Shown here: positions 27,353-35,932 of the stretch, piece after piece
Layout of the letters: each line of letters begins with the position of its first letter
How positions within the stretch are numbered: position 1 is the first letter of the stretch
DNA from: Marinomonas fungiae
Lineage (GTDB): Bacteria; Pseudomonadota; Gammaproteobacteria; Pseudomonadales; Marinomonadaceae
Assembly: GCF_001418205.1 (NCBI RefSeq)
Contig: NZ_LIQF01000007.1
Span: 94,826 to 158,825, forward strand
Reading direction: 5' to 3'
Length of the DNA: 64,000 bases
The notes under the pieces: model-generated
What the model saw: only the letters and a program-made list of their open reading frames with translations
Told to the model about the DNA's origin: nothing
Databases searched by the model: none
Made by a program: the position numbers and the translations under genes

Positions 27353-27453
27353 GCAATAGAGGCTTGTTTATTTGCTTGTTTACTAGCGGTTCATTGCTCT
27401 AAGATCATTAGCACTTTATGCGACGACACTCACGAACAATAAAAGGACCCAGC

Positions 27454-28725
27454 ATGAAATTTGAATCACTAGCGCTCCATCATGGTTATACGTCTGAAGC
27501 GACGACTAAAGCGGCCGCTGTGCCGATTTATCAAACCACGTCTTATACCTTTGATAACACGCAGCATGGTGCTGACTTATTTGACTTAAAAGTAGCAGGC
27601 AACATATATACGCGCATTATGAACCCGACCAATGCGGTATTAGAGGAGCGTGTGGCAGCACTAGAGGGCGGTATTGGTGCGCTAGCGGTTGCGTCTGGTA
27701 TGGCGGCTATTACGTATGCCATTCAATGTATTGCAGAAGTCGGCGATAACATCCTGAGTACGAGTCAGCTGTACGGCGGCACTTACAACCTGTTTGCCCA
27801 CACTTTCCCTAAACAAGGGATCGAAGTGCGCATGATCTCTCACGATGACTATGAGGGATTTGAAGCAGCCATTGATGATAAAACCAAGGCGATCTTCTGT
27901 GAGTCCATTGGTAACCCAGCGGGTAATATCGTGGATATTGAGCGCTTGTCTGCTATCGCGCACAAACACGGTATCCCCGTGATTGTTGATAACACCGTGG
28001 CAACGCCTTACCTATGTCGACCATTTGAGTTGGGGGCGGATATTGTGGTGCACTCACTGACTAAGTACATGGGCGGTCATGGTAACAGTGTTGGCGGTAT
28101 CATCGTCGATTCGGGTAAGTTTGATTGGAAAGGCAATAGCCAGCGTTTCCCTGCATTGAATGAACCTGATCCTTCTTACCACGGTGTGGTGTATACCGAA
28201 GCACTGGGAGAAGCCGCTTACATCGGTCGTTGTCGTGTGGTGCCGCTGCGAAACACTGGCGCAGCATTATCGCCACAAAATACCTTCTTGATTCTGCAGG
28301 GCATCGAAACGTTGGGGTTACGTATGGAACGCCACTGTGAGAACGCGGAGAAAGTCGCCGCGTTTTTACAGCAGCATGACAAAGTTAACTGGGTGAACTA
28401 CGCGGCGTTGCCAGACAGTCCATACCACGCTACTTGCCAGAAAATTACTGGCGGTAAAGCGTCAGGCATTATCAGCTTTGGCATCAAAGGTGGCCGTGAA
28501 GCGGGTGGTCGTTTTATTGATGCACTGCAAATGATTCTTCGCTTGGTAAACATTGGCGATGCTAAATCCTTAGCTTGTCACCCAGCGTCGACCACACACC
28601 GCCAACTGAATGCAGAAGAATTGAAAAAAGCGGGAGCCAGCGAAGACATGATCCGCTTGTCGATTGGTATTGAACACATTGACGATATTCTTGCCGATAT
28701 CGAGCAAGCACTCAGTGCCGCATAG
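27454..28725 (+). CDS. metY: O-acetylhomoserine aminocarboxypropyltransferase/sulfhydrylase (MetY)
   Basis: A 423-residue PLP enzyme of the Cys/Met metabolism family. Recognisable elements: YTSEATTKAAAVPIYQTTSY, IYTRIMNPTNAVLEERVAAL, ASGMAAITYAI, the PLP-lysine motif HSLTKYMGGHGNSVGG, and the MetY-typical EPDPSYHGVVYTE and TTHRQLNAEEL. It makes homocysteine from O-acetylhomoserine and sulfide in methionine synthesis. The start ATG 27454 follows AAAGGA; the frame extends upstream without signal. Length (423) and the inserted segment after the PLP lysine fit MetY rather than MetB or MetZ. Ends at a strong terminator. Confidence 0.95.
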   Translation: MKFESLALHHGYTSEATTKAAAVPIYQTTSYTFDNTQHGADLFDLKVAGNIYTRIMNPTNAVLEERVAALEGGIGALAVASGMAAITYAIQCIAEVGDNILSTSQLYGGTYNLFAHTFPKQGIEVRMISHDDYEGFEAAIDDKTKAIFCESIGNPAGNIVDIERLSAIAHKHGIPVIVDNTVATPYLCRPFELGADIVVHSLTKYMGGHGNSVGGIIVDSGKFDWKGNSQRFPALNEPDPSYHGVVYTEALGEAAYIGRCRVVPLRNTGAALSPQNTFLILQGIETLGLRMERHCENAEKVAAFLQQHDKVNWVNYAALPDSPYHATCQKITGGKASGIISFGIKGGREAGGRFIDALQMILRLVNIGDAKSLACHPASTTHRQLNAEELKKAGASEDMIRLSIGIEHIDDILADIEQALSAA

Positions 28726-28756
28726 TTCTACACTGTATTGATACTGGCTTGATCAT

Positions 28757-28803
28757 AAGGCTGCCCTTAGTCACTATGACATAAACAGGGCAGCCTTTTT
28801 ATT
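28757..28803 (+). terminator. Rho-independent terminator
   Basis: An 11-bp perfect stem AAGGCTGCCCT / AGGGCAGCCTT with a 19-base loop, followed by TTTTTATTTT, 31 bases after metY. Confidence 0.9.
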
Positions 28804-28858
28804 TTGTGATCCGGCTCTTTCATTAATACCAGCTGCTTAGTGCTAATCGGGAGCTCTC

Positions 28859-29167
28859 ATGACCTATCAAAAACTCACTTCACCAGACATTGAATCTGCT
28901 CTAGAACAACTTAATTCAAACGCCGCATCCCATTGGGTTATCGAAGACAGCAAACTAACCAAAACCTTTGAGTTTCGAAACTTCCAGCAAGCGTTTGGTT
29001 TTATGACCATGTGCGCGCTGTATGCGGAAAAGAAAGATCATCACCCAGAGTGGTCGAACGTCTACAATAAGGTAAGCGTCCAACTGATTACGCATTATGT
29101 AGCAGGGCTGTCGGATAAAGATTTTGATCTTGCTAAGCAAATGGATGTGTTTGCAAATGGAGCTTAA
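28859..29167 (+). CDS. phhB: Pterin-4a-carbinolamine dehydratase (PhhB/PCD)
   Basis: A 102-residue small enzyme: [40 protein letters not shown] with the catalytic His pair, and [19 protein letters not shown]. It dehydrates 4a-hydroxytetrahydropterin during phenylalanine hydroxylation, and can act as a transcriptional cofactor in other systems. No phenylalanine hydroxylase (phhA) is beside it in this window, so its partner enzyme, if present, is elsewhere. Own promoter likely, because it follows the metY terminator. Confidence 0.94.
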   Translation: MTYQKLTSPDIESALEQLNSNAASHWVIEDSKLTKTFEFRNFQQAFGFMTMCALYAEKKDHHPEWSNVYNKVSVQLITHYVAGLSDKDFDLAKQMDVFANGA

Positions 29168-29246
29168 TCCCTTTTACACAATGATTTCATGTCTGGGCTT
29201 TATCTAGGTTAAACTCGAAGCATAAGAGTATTGGAAAGGGTTGTTA

Positions 29247-29698
29247 ATGTTTAAGAGCTTTCTGCGCTACCCAAACAATCTTTCCCAAAAAATGTTACAT
29301 GTGATTTTTTCCATCTTATCTTGGCGGATTTAGACTTCTTTAAGCAGATCAATGATACGCATGGTCATTTTATCGGTGACAAAGTACTGATCCATTTTAG
29401 TCAAACCGTGAAAAGTTTATTGAGTGAGTCCGATCTTTTTGGGCGAGTGGGCGGTGAAGAGTTTGCCATCTTGTTACCTAATACGGACTTAGAAGACGCG
29501 TTTCAGCTGGCTGATAGTATACGCCAAGCGATTAGCAATACCGTGTTAGAGCTAGAGGGAAAGGCCGTTTCTTATACGGTCAGTTTAGGTGTTGAAGCAT
29601 CCGAGCCTGAAGACCAAGTCATTGATGAGTTGTTTAAACGAGCAGATTTGAAACTCTACGGAGCGAAAGATAACGGGAGAGATCGGGTTGAAAAGTAA
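29247..29698 (+). pseudogene. Truncated GGDEF (diguanylate cyclase) gene remnant
   Basis: The frame ending at 29698 encodes most of a GGDEF domain: LADLDFFKQINDTHGHFIGD, the active-site FGRVGGEEFAILLP, VSYTVSLGVE and ADLKLYGAKDNGRDRVE. It lacks the DxLTGLxNR beginning of the domain and any sensory part; only TTG at 29321 could start it. A separate short frame from ATG 29247, with GGAAAGGG upstream, encodes MFKSFLRYPNNLSQKMLHV and a hydrophobic stretch, then stops at about 29330, and looks like the original N-terminus. The best reading is a diguanylate cyclase gene with an internal deletion and frameshift. It lacks an RxxD inhibitory site. Product formation from the fragment is doubtful. Confidence 0.7.
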
Positions 29699-30494
29699 TA
29701 TACACAGAATTGTAGAGTCCCTTCTGTGCGCGGTGGCCGTGTTGGAATCGAGTACCAGTCTGGCGACGACTCTTAAAGTGTGCTACGACCAATGGCCACC
29801 GATGACGATTTTTCCAAGCCTAAACGTACCTGAGCGTGGTGTCGTGATTGACATGGTCGAGCAAATCTATACTGCGAAGGGCTACACCCTTGAATACTAT
29901 GAAGTGCCGCTTGCAAGAGGCCTGGACATGGTGGCAGAAGGGCGCTGCGATATGCTGCCAGAGTTCTTGTACTCGAAGCACGCTGAAAAAGGGTTTGTTT
30001 ATGCGGAGCAGCCGACCTTTGCCTACGACAGCGCGTTTGTCGTGAGAAAAGACGATCCTTGGCGCTACGATGGTATCCCATCGCTAAAGGATCGACGAGT
30101 GGCGACAGGCCCTGGTTGGGATTACAGCTCCATGAGTGCTGGCTATCAGGACTTTATCGATGACCCCAAAAATGCCAAATTCGTTGAAGTCATCGCAGGA
30201 GATGATGATGTGATTGACCGTATTTTCCAGATGATCAAGGCTAATCGCGTTGACTTATATGCTGATAACGAACTGGTGCTTCAGTACGTCTTACACCAAC
30301 TGGGACTGAATGATTCCTTGAAAATCATACGCCCAGGTTTAGAAAAACCATTGGTTGAGATGCCGATCTTTTCCAAACAGCTTCCTGCGGAAAAACGCCA
30401 ACAACTGATCGATATATGGAACCAAGGCCGTTTAGCAATAACTGGCGAGAAAGAGCAAGCGCTACTGGACAAGTATCAAATATCGCTGCATTGA
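29688..30494 (+). CDS. Periplasmic solute-binding protein (family 3, amino-acid type)
   Basis: A 268-residue exported protein: signal peptide about 1-26, then TLKVCYDQWPPMTIFPSLN, GVVIDMVEQIYTAKGYTLEYYEVPL (quoted in part), LDMVAEGRCDMLPEF and a C-terminal lobe with ADNELVLQYVLHQLG. This is the PBPb/SBP_bac_3 fold. No ABC permease genes adjoin it, so it may be an orphan sensor-type receptor or act with a distant transporter. The start is TTG at 29688, 7 bases after GGGAGA, and overlaps the end of the GGDEF remnant by 11 bases, suggesting it was once translationally linked to that cyclase and perhaps fed it a signal. Confidence 0.85.
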   Translation: MKSNIHRIVESLLCAVAVLESSTSLATTLKVCYDQWPPMTIFPSLNVPERGVVIDMVEQIYTAKGYTLEYYEVPLARGLDMVAEGRCDMLPEFLYSKHAEKGFVYAEQPTFAYDSAFVVRKDDPWRYDGIPSLKDRRVATGPGWDYSSMSAGYQDFIDDPKNAKFVEVIAGDDDVIDRIFQMIKANRVDLYADNELVLQYVLHQLGLNDSLKIIRPGLEKPLVEMPIFSKQLPAEKRQQLIDIWNQGRLAITGEKEQALLDKYQISLH

Positions 30495-30498
30495 AAGG

Positions 30499-30537
30499 AG
30501 GGCAGACCTTTAGTATTTAAAGGATCTGCCCTTTTGT
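30499..30537. terminator. Rho-independent terminator
   Basis: AGGGCAGA ... TCTGCCCT outer stem with an inner CTTTA/TAAAG pairing, followed by TTTTG TTTTT. It lies between the binding-protein gene and the convergent dctM. Confidence 0.8.
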
Positions 30538-30539
30538 TT

Positions 30540-31829
30540 TTAAGCTAAGGCATTAGGTAGCCATAAGACTAGATTCGGTAAAACTGTCAGAACAAACACT
30601 GCTGCTAATAGCACAAGCCAATAAGGCAGTGAGGCTCTCGCCGCGGCCGTCACACTGACTTCTCCCTTAGTAATTGAACTTAGTACGAATAAATTCAATC
30701 CGACTGGAGGAGTGATCATTCCGATTTCCATTAAGATGGTCACAATGACGCCAAACCATACTGGATCGAAACCTACCGCCGTGACCATAGGGAAGGTGAT
30801 TGGCAATGTCATAAGAAGTAGCGAGATGCCGTCAAAGAAACATCCCAGTACCAGATAAACGATGACAATCATAAATAGAACGCCATATTTATCGAGACCT
30901 AAACCATTGATCATGCTAACCGCTTCACGAGGCAAGCCGAGCAAGCTTACCGCCTGAGCTAATATCGCCGTACCGACTAGTATCATGGCAATGGCGCTGA
31001 ACATCATTGATGAGCGCTTCAGAGCTTGCCATAGTTTTGGCCAAGTGAGATCGCCCCAAAAGAAGCCTAACAGCACGGCAACTCCAACCCCCATGGCCGC
31101 AGATTCGGTCGGTGTCGCGATGCCCATATAGATGGTACCAAGCACGAAGAAAATTAGGATGGGTAATGGCCAAACCTGTAGCAGACCAAGACCTGCATCG
31201 CGCCAACTAAAAGCCTCACCATGCTCTGGAGTGACGGTCTCTCCGTGCTTGGAACGGAAGTAAATCCACGCAAAGAAGCCTAAGGAAATGAGCGCACCAG
31301 GGATTAACCCGGCCATAAATAAGCGTCCAATGGAGACGTCTTGTGTTGCGCCATAGATCAGTAGCGATAAGCTGGGTGGAATTAGCAATCCTAACGTACC
31401 GCCAGCCGCTAACGTACCAACGACCATATCAGGATTGTACCCCCGCTGTTTTAGCTCTGGGTAGCTAACAGAGCCAATGGCCGCAGCGGTCGACGTACTA
31501 GAGCCACTGACGGCACCGAATAATGTACACACAGCAATGTTTGTGTGCAGGAGCTGACCAGGAACTTTACGAAAGAGCGGCGCTAGACCGTTGTATACAC
31601 GTGTCGAAACACCACTTGCTAACAGAATATCACCCAAGATGATGAAGAGTGGCACCGCGCTTAAGGTAAACTCAGACAGCAAATTCCAAGTGGTGTTAAT
31701 CGCCAATGCGGTGGCCCCACTAGCTTGAAAGTGCAGCAAAATAAACCCGGTAAGGCCGAGAGCAGCGCCTAATAATGCACCGCTACCGAGCAGCGTGATC
31801 AAGCTTGAACTTAGTATTAGCCAACTCAT
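30540..31829 (-). CDS. dctM: TRAP transporter large permease (DctM)
   Basis: A 429-residue permease with about 12 hydrophobic segments, the ion-coupled translocation subunit of a TRAP importer. Family features include AVPLFIILGDILLASGVSTR, AVSGSSTSTAAAIGSVSYPEL, GTLGLLIPPSLSLLIYG, TPTESAAMGVGVAV and EIGMITPPVGLNLFVL. It pairs with the DctQ membrane subunit, whose stop it overlaps by four bases, and the DctP receptor. Substrates of this type are organic acids such as C4-dicarboxylates; the exact ligand is undetermined. Last gene of the dctP-dctQ-dctM operon. Confidence 0.95.
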   Translation of the reverse strand: MSWLILSSSLITLLGSGALLGAALGLTGFILLHFQASGATALAINTTWNLLSEFTLSAVPLFIILGDILLASGVSTRVYNGLAPLFRKVPGQLLHTNIAVCTLFGAVSGSSTSTAAAIGSVSYPELKQRGYNPDMVVGTLAAGGTLGLLIPPSLSLLIYGATQDVSIGRLFMAGLIPGALISLGFFAWIYFRSKHGETVTPEHGEAFSWRDAGLGLLQVWPLPILIFFVLGTIYMGIATPTESAAMGVGVAVLLGFFWGDLTWPKLWQALKRSSMMFSAIAMILVGTAILAQAVSLLGLPREAVSMINGLGLDKYGVLFMIVIVYLVLGCFFDGISLLLMTLPITFPMVTAVGFDPVWFGVIVTILMEIGMITPPVGLNLFVLSSITKGEVSVTAAARASLPYWLVLLAAVFVLTVLPNLVLWLPNALA

Positions 31830-32326
31830 ATAGCACTCTCCTTAGTTGCCTTAAGCATTAATACGCGTGTGATCGCGCGGAGCTCAATCAAAAAGCACAG
31901 CCCTAGTGAACAGGGCATGAGAGCCATCCAAGGCCATAATAGAATACCGCTGACTTCGCTGTGGGAATTGAGCAGTTGGGAAAACTGAACAAAGTTGTAG
32001 GACTCATAAATGAAAATGCTAGCAAAGCCCAAGAAAATGATGGATGCAAAAATCTGAGCTATTTTTTGCATAGGTTGTGCTAGACGCTCAGTAACGATAG
32101 TTAAGCGAATGTGTTCGCCACGGCTTAATACATAGGGGAAAGTAGAAAAAGCTAGGAAGACAAATAATAAGCTGGCGAGCTCGTCTGAAAAAGAAATAGG
32201 TGAGCCAACAACATAACGCAATACAGCACTGACAAAAATCAGAAGTGCCATGACAGCGCCTGAAAGCACACCTAAATAGAATAAAAAGCGTACTACCTGA
32301 TCGAGTACTTTAGAGAGAAAGTTCAT
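31826..32326 (-). CDS. dctQ: TRAP transporter small permease (DctQ)
   Basis: A 166-residue protein with four hydrophobic helices (about 12-35, 47-65, 85-105, 128-150) and the DctQ markers SDELASLLFVFLAF and GEHIRLTIV. It scaffolds the large subunit in the inner membrane. The dctM start lies within its last codons (ATGA overlap), so the two are translationally coupled. A strong hairpin separates it from dctP upstream. Confidence 0.92.
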   Translation of the reverse strand: MNFLSKVLDQVVRFLFYLGVLSGAVMALLIFVSAVLRYVVGSPISFSDELASLLFVFLAFSTFPYVLSRGEHIRLTIVTERLAQPMQKIAQIFASIIFLGFASIFIYESYNFVQFSQLLNSHSEVSGILLWPWMALMPCSLGLCFLIELRAITRVLMLKATKESAI

Positions 32327-32351
32327 AAAAACCGCCTTTTAACTAGAAGTG

Positions 32352-32375
32352 CTGGGAAGGGGCGTCCCTTCCCAG
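32352..32375 (-). promoter_or_regulatory. Intercistronic hairpin between dctP and dctQ
   Basis: A perfect 10-bp stem CTGGGAAGGG / CCCTTCCCAG with a 4-base loop and no U-tract, in the 69-base gap between dctP and dctQ. It probably stabilises the dctP message or attenuates read-through so that receptor exceeds permease; this is inference. Confidence 0.6.
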
Positions 32376-32395
32376 AGAAGAAGAAAAACAGAACG

Positions 32396-33415
32396 CTAGT
32401 GTTGCTGCTTTGCTAATTCCGAGACGGTTTCGTAGTACTTAAGGCCTTCCGGCCCTGCAGCGGTTGCCATTTCCTTCCAGGCTTCCATGGCGGCATCCAC
32501 AAATGTATTCACATCTTCTTGGCTGAACGGCTCAAGAACAGTAATGCCTAGCTCTTTCCGCTCTTCACGGGCTGCGTCTTCACGGGCAGGATCGACTGCA
32601 AGTAGCTTAGTTTCTTGCCAGATTTCTTCACCAGCTTCCGTTAAGATTTTCTGTTCGGACTCTGATAGAGAGCTCCAAGTCTTGTCACTGACTCCAAACA
32701 TCCAAGGCGATGCGGCCCATGGGTGTAGGTAAGATTCGTAATCAGTAACTTCTTGCAAGGAAACGGTTTTGGCAACAGTAGACAAATAGTAAGCACAATC
32801 TACTACGCCCGTTTGCAGTGCGAGATACATATCATTTTGCCCAATCACTTGAGCGGAGATACCTAGTTTTTTAAAGGTATCCACCAAATGGCCAGACCAA
32901 ACACGCACTTTCTTATCTTGGAGATCCGCTAGGCTATTCACTGGCTCTTTACAGTGAAGACCAACGTCATAAACTGGGGCGACCACACCACCAATCGTAT
33001 GAATACCCCATTTGGAGTAGGCTTCTTTATAGATAGAGCGAAGAGTAGGCAGTAGTGCTAAATGCTGATCAGCCTCCGTGATGGCTCCTTGAGCATATAC
33101 CGAGGCTAGAGCTGGTGCATCTCGCTTGTAATATTCACCGTACATCAGTGCCATATCGACTAGACCGGCTTTCATGATACGCAGCATATCGGCTTCTTTA
33201 AGCCCCAAAGAGCCAGCATGATAGACATCTACGCGTAGATCACCGTCCGATTTCTCATTAACCAGTTTGGCAAACTCTTCGATGTGATGGGCCTCTTGGC
33301 GAGATTGAGCGAGTCCGCTGTGGAATTTTAGCACCGTTTCGGCATGTGCGCCGGCTATCAGCCCAAAACCAGTTAGAGTAAGAGTGGCGAGTTTGACTTG
33401 TTTAGCTAGATCCAT
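32396..33415 (-). CDS. dctP: TRAP transporter substrate-binding protein (DctP)
   Basis: A 339-residue periplasmic receptor with a clear signal peptide (about 1-26, cleaved after AHA), followed by ETVLKFHSGLAQSRQEAHH, VDVYHAGSLGLKEADMLR, and the conserved ligand-arginine region KVRVWSGHLVDTFKKLG. A GVVDCAYY segment corresponds to the G-DG-AY region of the family. Delivers organic anions to DctQM. Begins the operon; the upstream 336 bases are AT-rich and should contain its promoter, but no local regulator gene is evident except the aminotransferase beyond. Confidence 0.94.
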   Translation of the reverse strand: MDLAKQVKLATLTLTGFGLIAGAHAETVLKFHSGLAQSRQEAHHIEEFAKLVNEKSDGDLRVDVYHAGSLGLKEADMLRIMKAGLVDMALMYGEYYKRDAPALASVYAQGAITEADQHLALLPTLRSIYKEAYSKWGIHTIGGVVAPVYDVGLHCKEPVNSLADLQDKKVRVWSGHLVDTFKKLGISAQVIGQNDMYLALQTGVVDCAYYLSTVAKTVSLQEVTDYESYLHPWAASPWMFGVSDKTWSSLSESEQKILTEAGEEIWQETKLLAVDPAREDAAREERKELGITVLEPFSQEDVNTFVDAAMEAWKEMATAAGPEGLKYYETVSELAKQQH

Positions 33416-33751
33416 ATGTGTTCCCTCTCTTCAATTTATGCCTGCTGAAGCCTACGCTTTACAACATGCAAATTTTCAATCATTCGACGAGTCAAGCTTG
33501 CGCAGATTTAATTACCTTCGCGTTCTTATACAGCTTGAAAAATGATTCCTTTGAATTAGCTTCAAAATCAGCATAACAGTGAAAAAAATTGGAAACAATA
33601 GTTAACAAAATTTATAAAAAAATGACACTTTACAGTGCAATAGACTTAAATGTGTTCACCTGCAAGGCACAAATCTCCTAAAAGGTAAGCTGTGGTCTAC
33701 GTCTATAATCCAAGCTTGCTAATGAGTCGACATGCGGCCGTCAGTAGTTAA
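33416..33751. other. AT-rich gene-free region upstream of dctP
   Basis: Contains poly-A/T rich DNA (around 33580-33620) and presumably the dctP promoter. No palindrome, RNA gene or coding frame of note was seen. Confidence 0.5.
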
Positions 33752-34909
33752 TTACTCTTGGATATGGGCGAATACATCGGCCATTCTCGACACGCCCTCA
33801 ACGAGCGTGTCCGGTTCGGCGTGGGTGAAGTTTAAGCGAACGGCGCAGCAAGGAGGAGCGTCAACATCTGCTGGATAAAATACGGAGCCAGGGACCACGG
33901 CGACGCCCTGCTGAAGCAAATGAGCGGCCAGTTGTTCAACATCGCATCTTGGTAAGGTAAGCCAGACAAACATCCCGCCATCAATGGGCGTTGCAGCGCA
34001 TTGCGGCAATTGCTCTGCGAGGGCCCCAGTGAGGACCTGATAGCGTACTTGATACAAGGTGCGAATGGCTTGTAGGTGCTGTGGGAAGTCCGAGTACATT
34101 AAGGTTTCTAACAGCAAGGCTTGCATCGGCACACTGGAGTGCAAATCCGCCGCCTGTTTTAGTGTGATAAGGGGGCAGATGAATCGCTCCGGACCCGTTA
34201 TCACACCCACGCGCATGCCGGGCGAGACGTATTTTGAAAACGAACGCAATACCACTGCCTGTTCAGGGCAGAGCTCAGACACCATCGGCAAAGACTCCCC
34301 TGAAAACCTAAGCTCACGATAGGGTGCGTCTTCAAGCAGCACCACACCATAGCGTTGACACAGTGTCGCTACGTGCTCACGGGTGGCGTGCGACCAACAT
34401 ACCCCCGTCGGGTTATGAAAATCGGGCACTGCATAAAACAGCTTGGGCGAATGCTTAGCAAAATAAGCCTCTAGTTGCGTAAGGTCCGGCCCTGTTGAGG
34501 TTTGGGCAACAGGTAAAATTCGTGCTTGCGCTAATTCAAATACTTGAAGTGCCCCTAAATAACTAGGAGCTTCCATGACAATGGCATCGCCCGCATCAAG
34601 GTAGGCTCGAGCGATTAAATCTAAACCTTGCTGGGAGCCGGTGGTGATAAGCGAGGTATGGGTGGGTTGATACGCAAAGTGCTGGTCGCAATAGGCTAGT
34701 AATGGCCCATAGCCCTGTGTTGGACCGTATTGAAACAGCGATGGAAGCCGCGCCAGTTGCGTCATGATGGGCGCTAGGATATGCATCGGAAAAGTGTCCT
34801 CAGCCGGCAATCCCCCCGCAAGAGAGATCATGTGTGGCGCCTTGGCTGCGGCTAAGATTTCGCGGATATAGGACGGCTTAAGTGATTGAAGCGAACGAGC
34901 TATTTTCAT
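33752..34909 (-). CDS. PLP-dependent aminotransferase, class I (2-aminoadipate/valine-pyruvate-like)
   Basis: A 385-residue fold-type I aminotransferase: MISLAGGLPAEDTFP, the QYGPTQGYGPLLAYC segment, TTGSQQGLDLIARAYLDAGD, YAVPDFHNPTGVCWS, the PLP-lysine motif RSFSKYVSPGMRVG and CAVRLNFTHAEPD with the substrate-binding arginine. This is the subgroup of LysN, MocR-domain and similar enzymes acting on aminoadipate, aromatic or branched amino acids. Substrate not fixed by sequence. It is divergent from an AraC/GyrI-domain regulator, with two direct repeats between them. Confidence 0.9.
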   Translation of the reverse strand: MKIARSLQSLKPSYIREILAAAKAPHMISLAGGLPAEDTFPMHILAPIMTQLARLPSLFQYGPTQGYGPLLAYCDQHFAYQPTHTSLITTGSQQGLDLIARAYLDAGDAIVMEAPSYLGALQVFELAQARILPVAQTSTGPDLTQLEAYFAKHSPKLFYAVPDFHNPTGVCWSHATREHVATLCQRYGVVLLEDAPYRELRFSGESLPMVSELCPEQAVVLRSFSKYVSPGMRVGVITGPERFICPLITLKQAADLHSSVPMQALLLETLMYSDFPQHLQAIRTLYQVRYQVLTGALAEQLPQCAATPIDGGMFVWLTLPRCDVEQLAAHLLQQGVAVVPGSVFYPADVDAPPCCAVRLNFTHAEPDTLVEGVSRMADVFAHIQE

Positions 34910-34980
34910 AATGATTCCGTGTTGGTGTAAAAGAGGAATAGGTCATAGCGCTATGCTAGCGAGAACACGGAAGCATTAGG

Positions 34981-35043
34981 TGTCCATTTATGCGGATAAA
35001 TATGTCAATATATGCGCTTGTAATTGTCCATTTATGTGATACA
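34981..35043. promoter_or_regulatory. Direct repeats TGTCCATTTATG, 44 bp apart
   Basis: Copies at 34981-34992 and 35025-35036, each followed by a similar YGRTA tail. They lie between the divergent aminotransferase and AraC-type regulator genes, about four helical turns apart, as expected for an AraC-family binding region. The function is inferred. Confidence 0.5.
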
Positions 35044-35047
35044 CAGT

Positions 35048-35917
35048 ATGAGCAACCAACATCTAACGCGTATTAACGATGTGTTATTTCACATCCATCA
35101 AGATATCAGCCAAGAGTTAAGCGCGAAGTCGTTAGCCGATTTTGCAGCCTATTCTGAGCAGCATTTTCATCGAGTATTTAAGCAGGTTGTCGGTGAGTCG
35201 GTGCATCAATATATTCGTCGTACACGCATGGAATACGCCGCTAACCAACTGATGTTTGCATCCAAAACCAGCATAGTGGACATCGCCCAACGCTGCGGTT
35301 TTCAATCGGTCTCGTCGTTTAACAAAGCTTTCAAAGCAAGCTTTGGGATGCCGCCCAGTGCTTGGCGGCAGCATGACACGCAGACTAGTAGCAAACCCTA
35401 TTTGAGTGATCCTGAAATCGCCGCAGGTTATCGTCATGTGGCACAGACCTCGTTGCCTACGCCCCACATCAAAGACGTGCCCGAACGGTTGGTCGCGTAT
35501 GTTAGACACACGGGATATGGGCGCTCAATACGTAATGCTTGGCTGATTCTAAAAGCGTGGGCTCAGGCAGAAGGGCGAACGTTTGATGAGCAGCTTGGTT
35601 TGCATCACTCCAACCCCGCATGGGTGGCGCTTGACCAATGTCGTTACGTGGCTTGTCTCGCAATTGATGAACCGATCAAGCGTCGCTCAGTCGTTTGCCA
35701 ACTGACGATTCCAGAGGGATTGCATGCGATCTTTCGATTGACCGGCCAATACGGTGAACTGTTACCGCAAATCAGCCAAGTGCTTGAGCAATGGTTGCCG
35801 CAGTCCGGTTTCAAGCTGCGTTCAACCCCTGCTTACGTGCATTACCATGACAATCATTTCCTCAATGAGGATGAGCGTTTTGATCTGGATTTTTATCTGC
35901 CGGTGAGTTTCTTCTAA
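35048..35917 (+). CDS. AraC-type regulator with C-terminal GyrI-like effector domain
   Basis: A 289-residue protein in which the AraC HTH pair is N-terminal (about 1-110: LSAKSLADFAAYSEQHFHR, VDIAQRCGFQSVSSFNKAF, FGMPPSAW), followed by a GyrI-like small-molecule-binding domain (about 130-289: ERLVAYVRHTGYG, DQCRYVACLAIDEPI, YVHYHDNHFLNEDERFDLD). This is the Rob/SoxS-related layout of effector-binding regulators. The ATG at 35048 is preferred to TTG 35024, which overlaps the putative operator. Divergent from the aminotransferase. Confidence 0.9.
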   Translation: MSNQHLTRINDVLFHIHQDISQELSAKSLADFAAYSEQHFHRVFKQVVGESVHQYIRRTRMEYAANQLMFASKTSIVDIAQRCGFQSVSSFNKAFKASFGMPPSAWRQHDTQTSSKPYLSDPEIAAGYRHVAQTSLPTPHIKDVPERLVAYVRHTGYGRSIRNAWLILKAWAQAEGRTFDEQLGLHHSNPAWVALDQCRYVACLAIDEPIKRRSVVCQLTIPEGLHAIFRLTGQYGELLPQISQVLEQWLPQSGFKLRSTPAYVHYHDNHFLNEDERFDLDFYLPVSFF

Positions 35918-35932
35918 AGGTGCGATGTTGGA

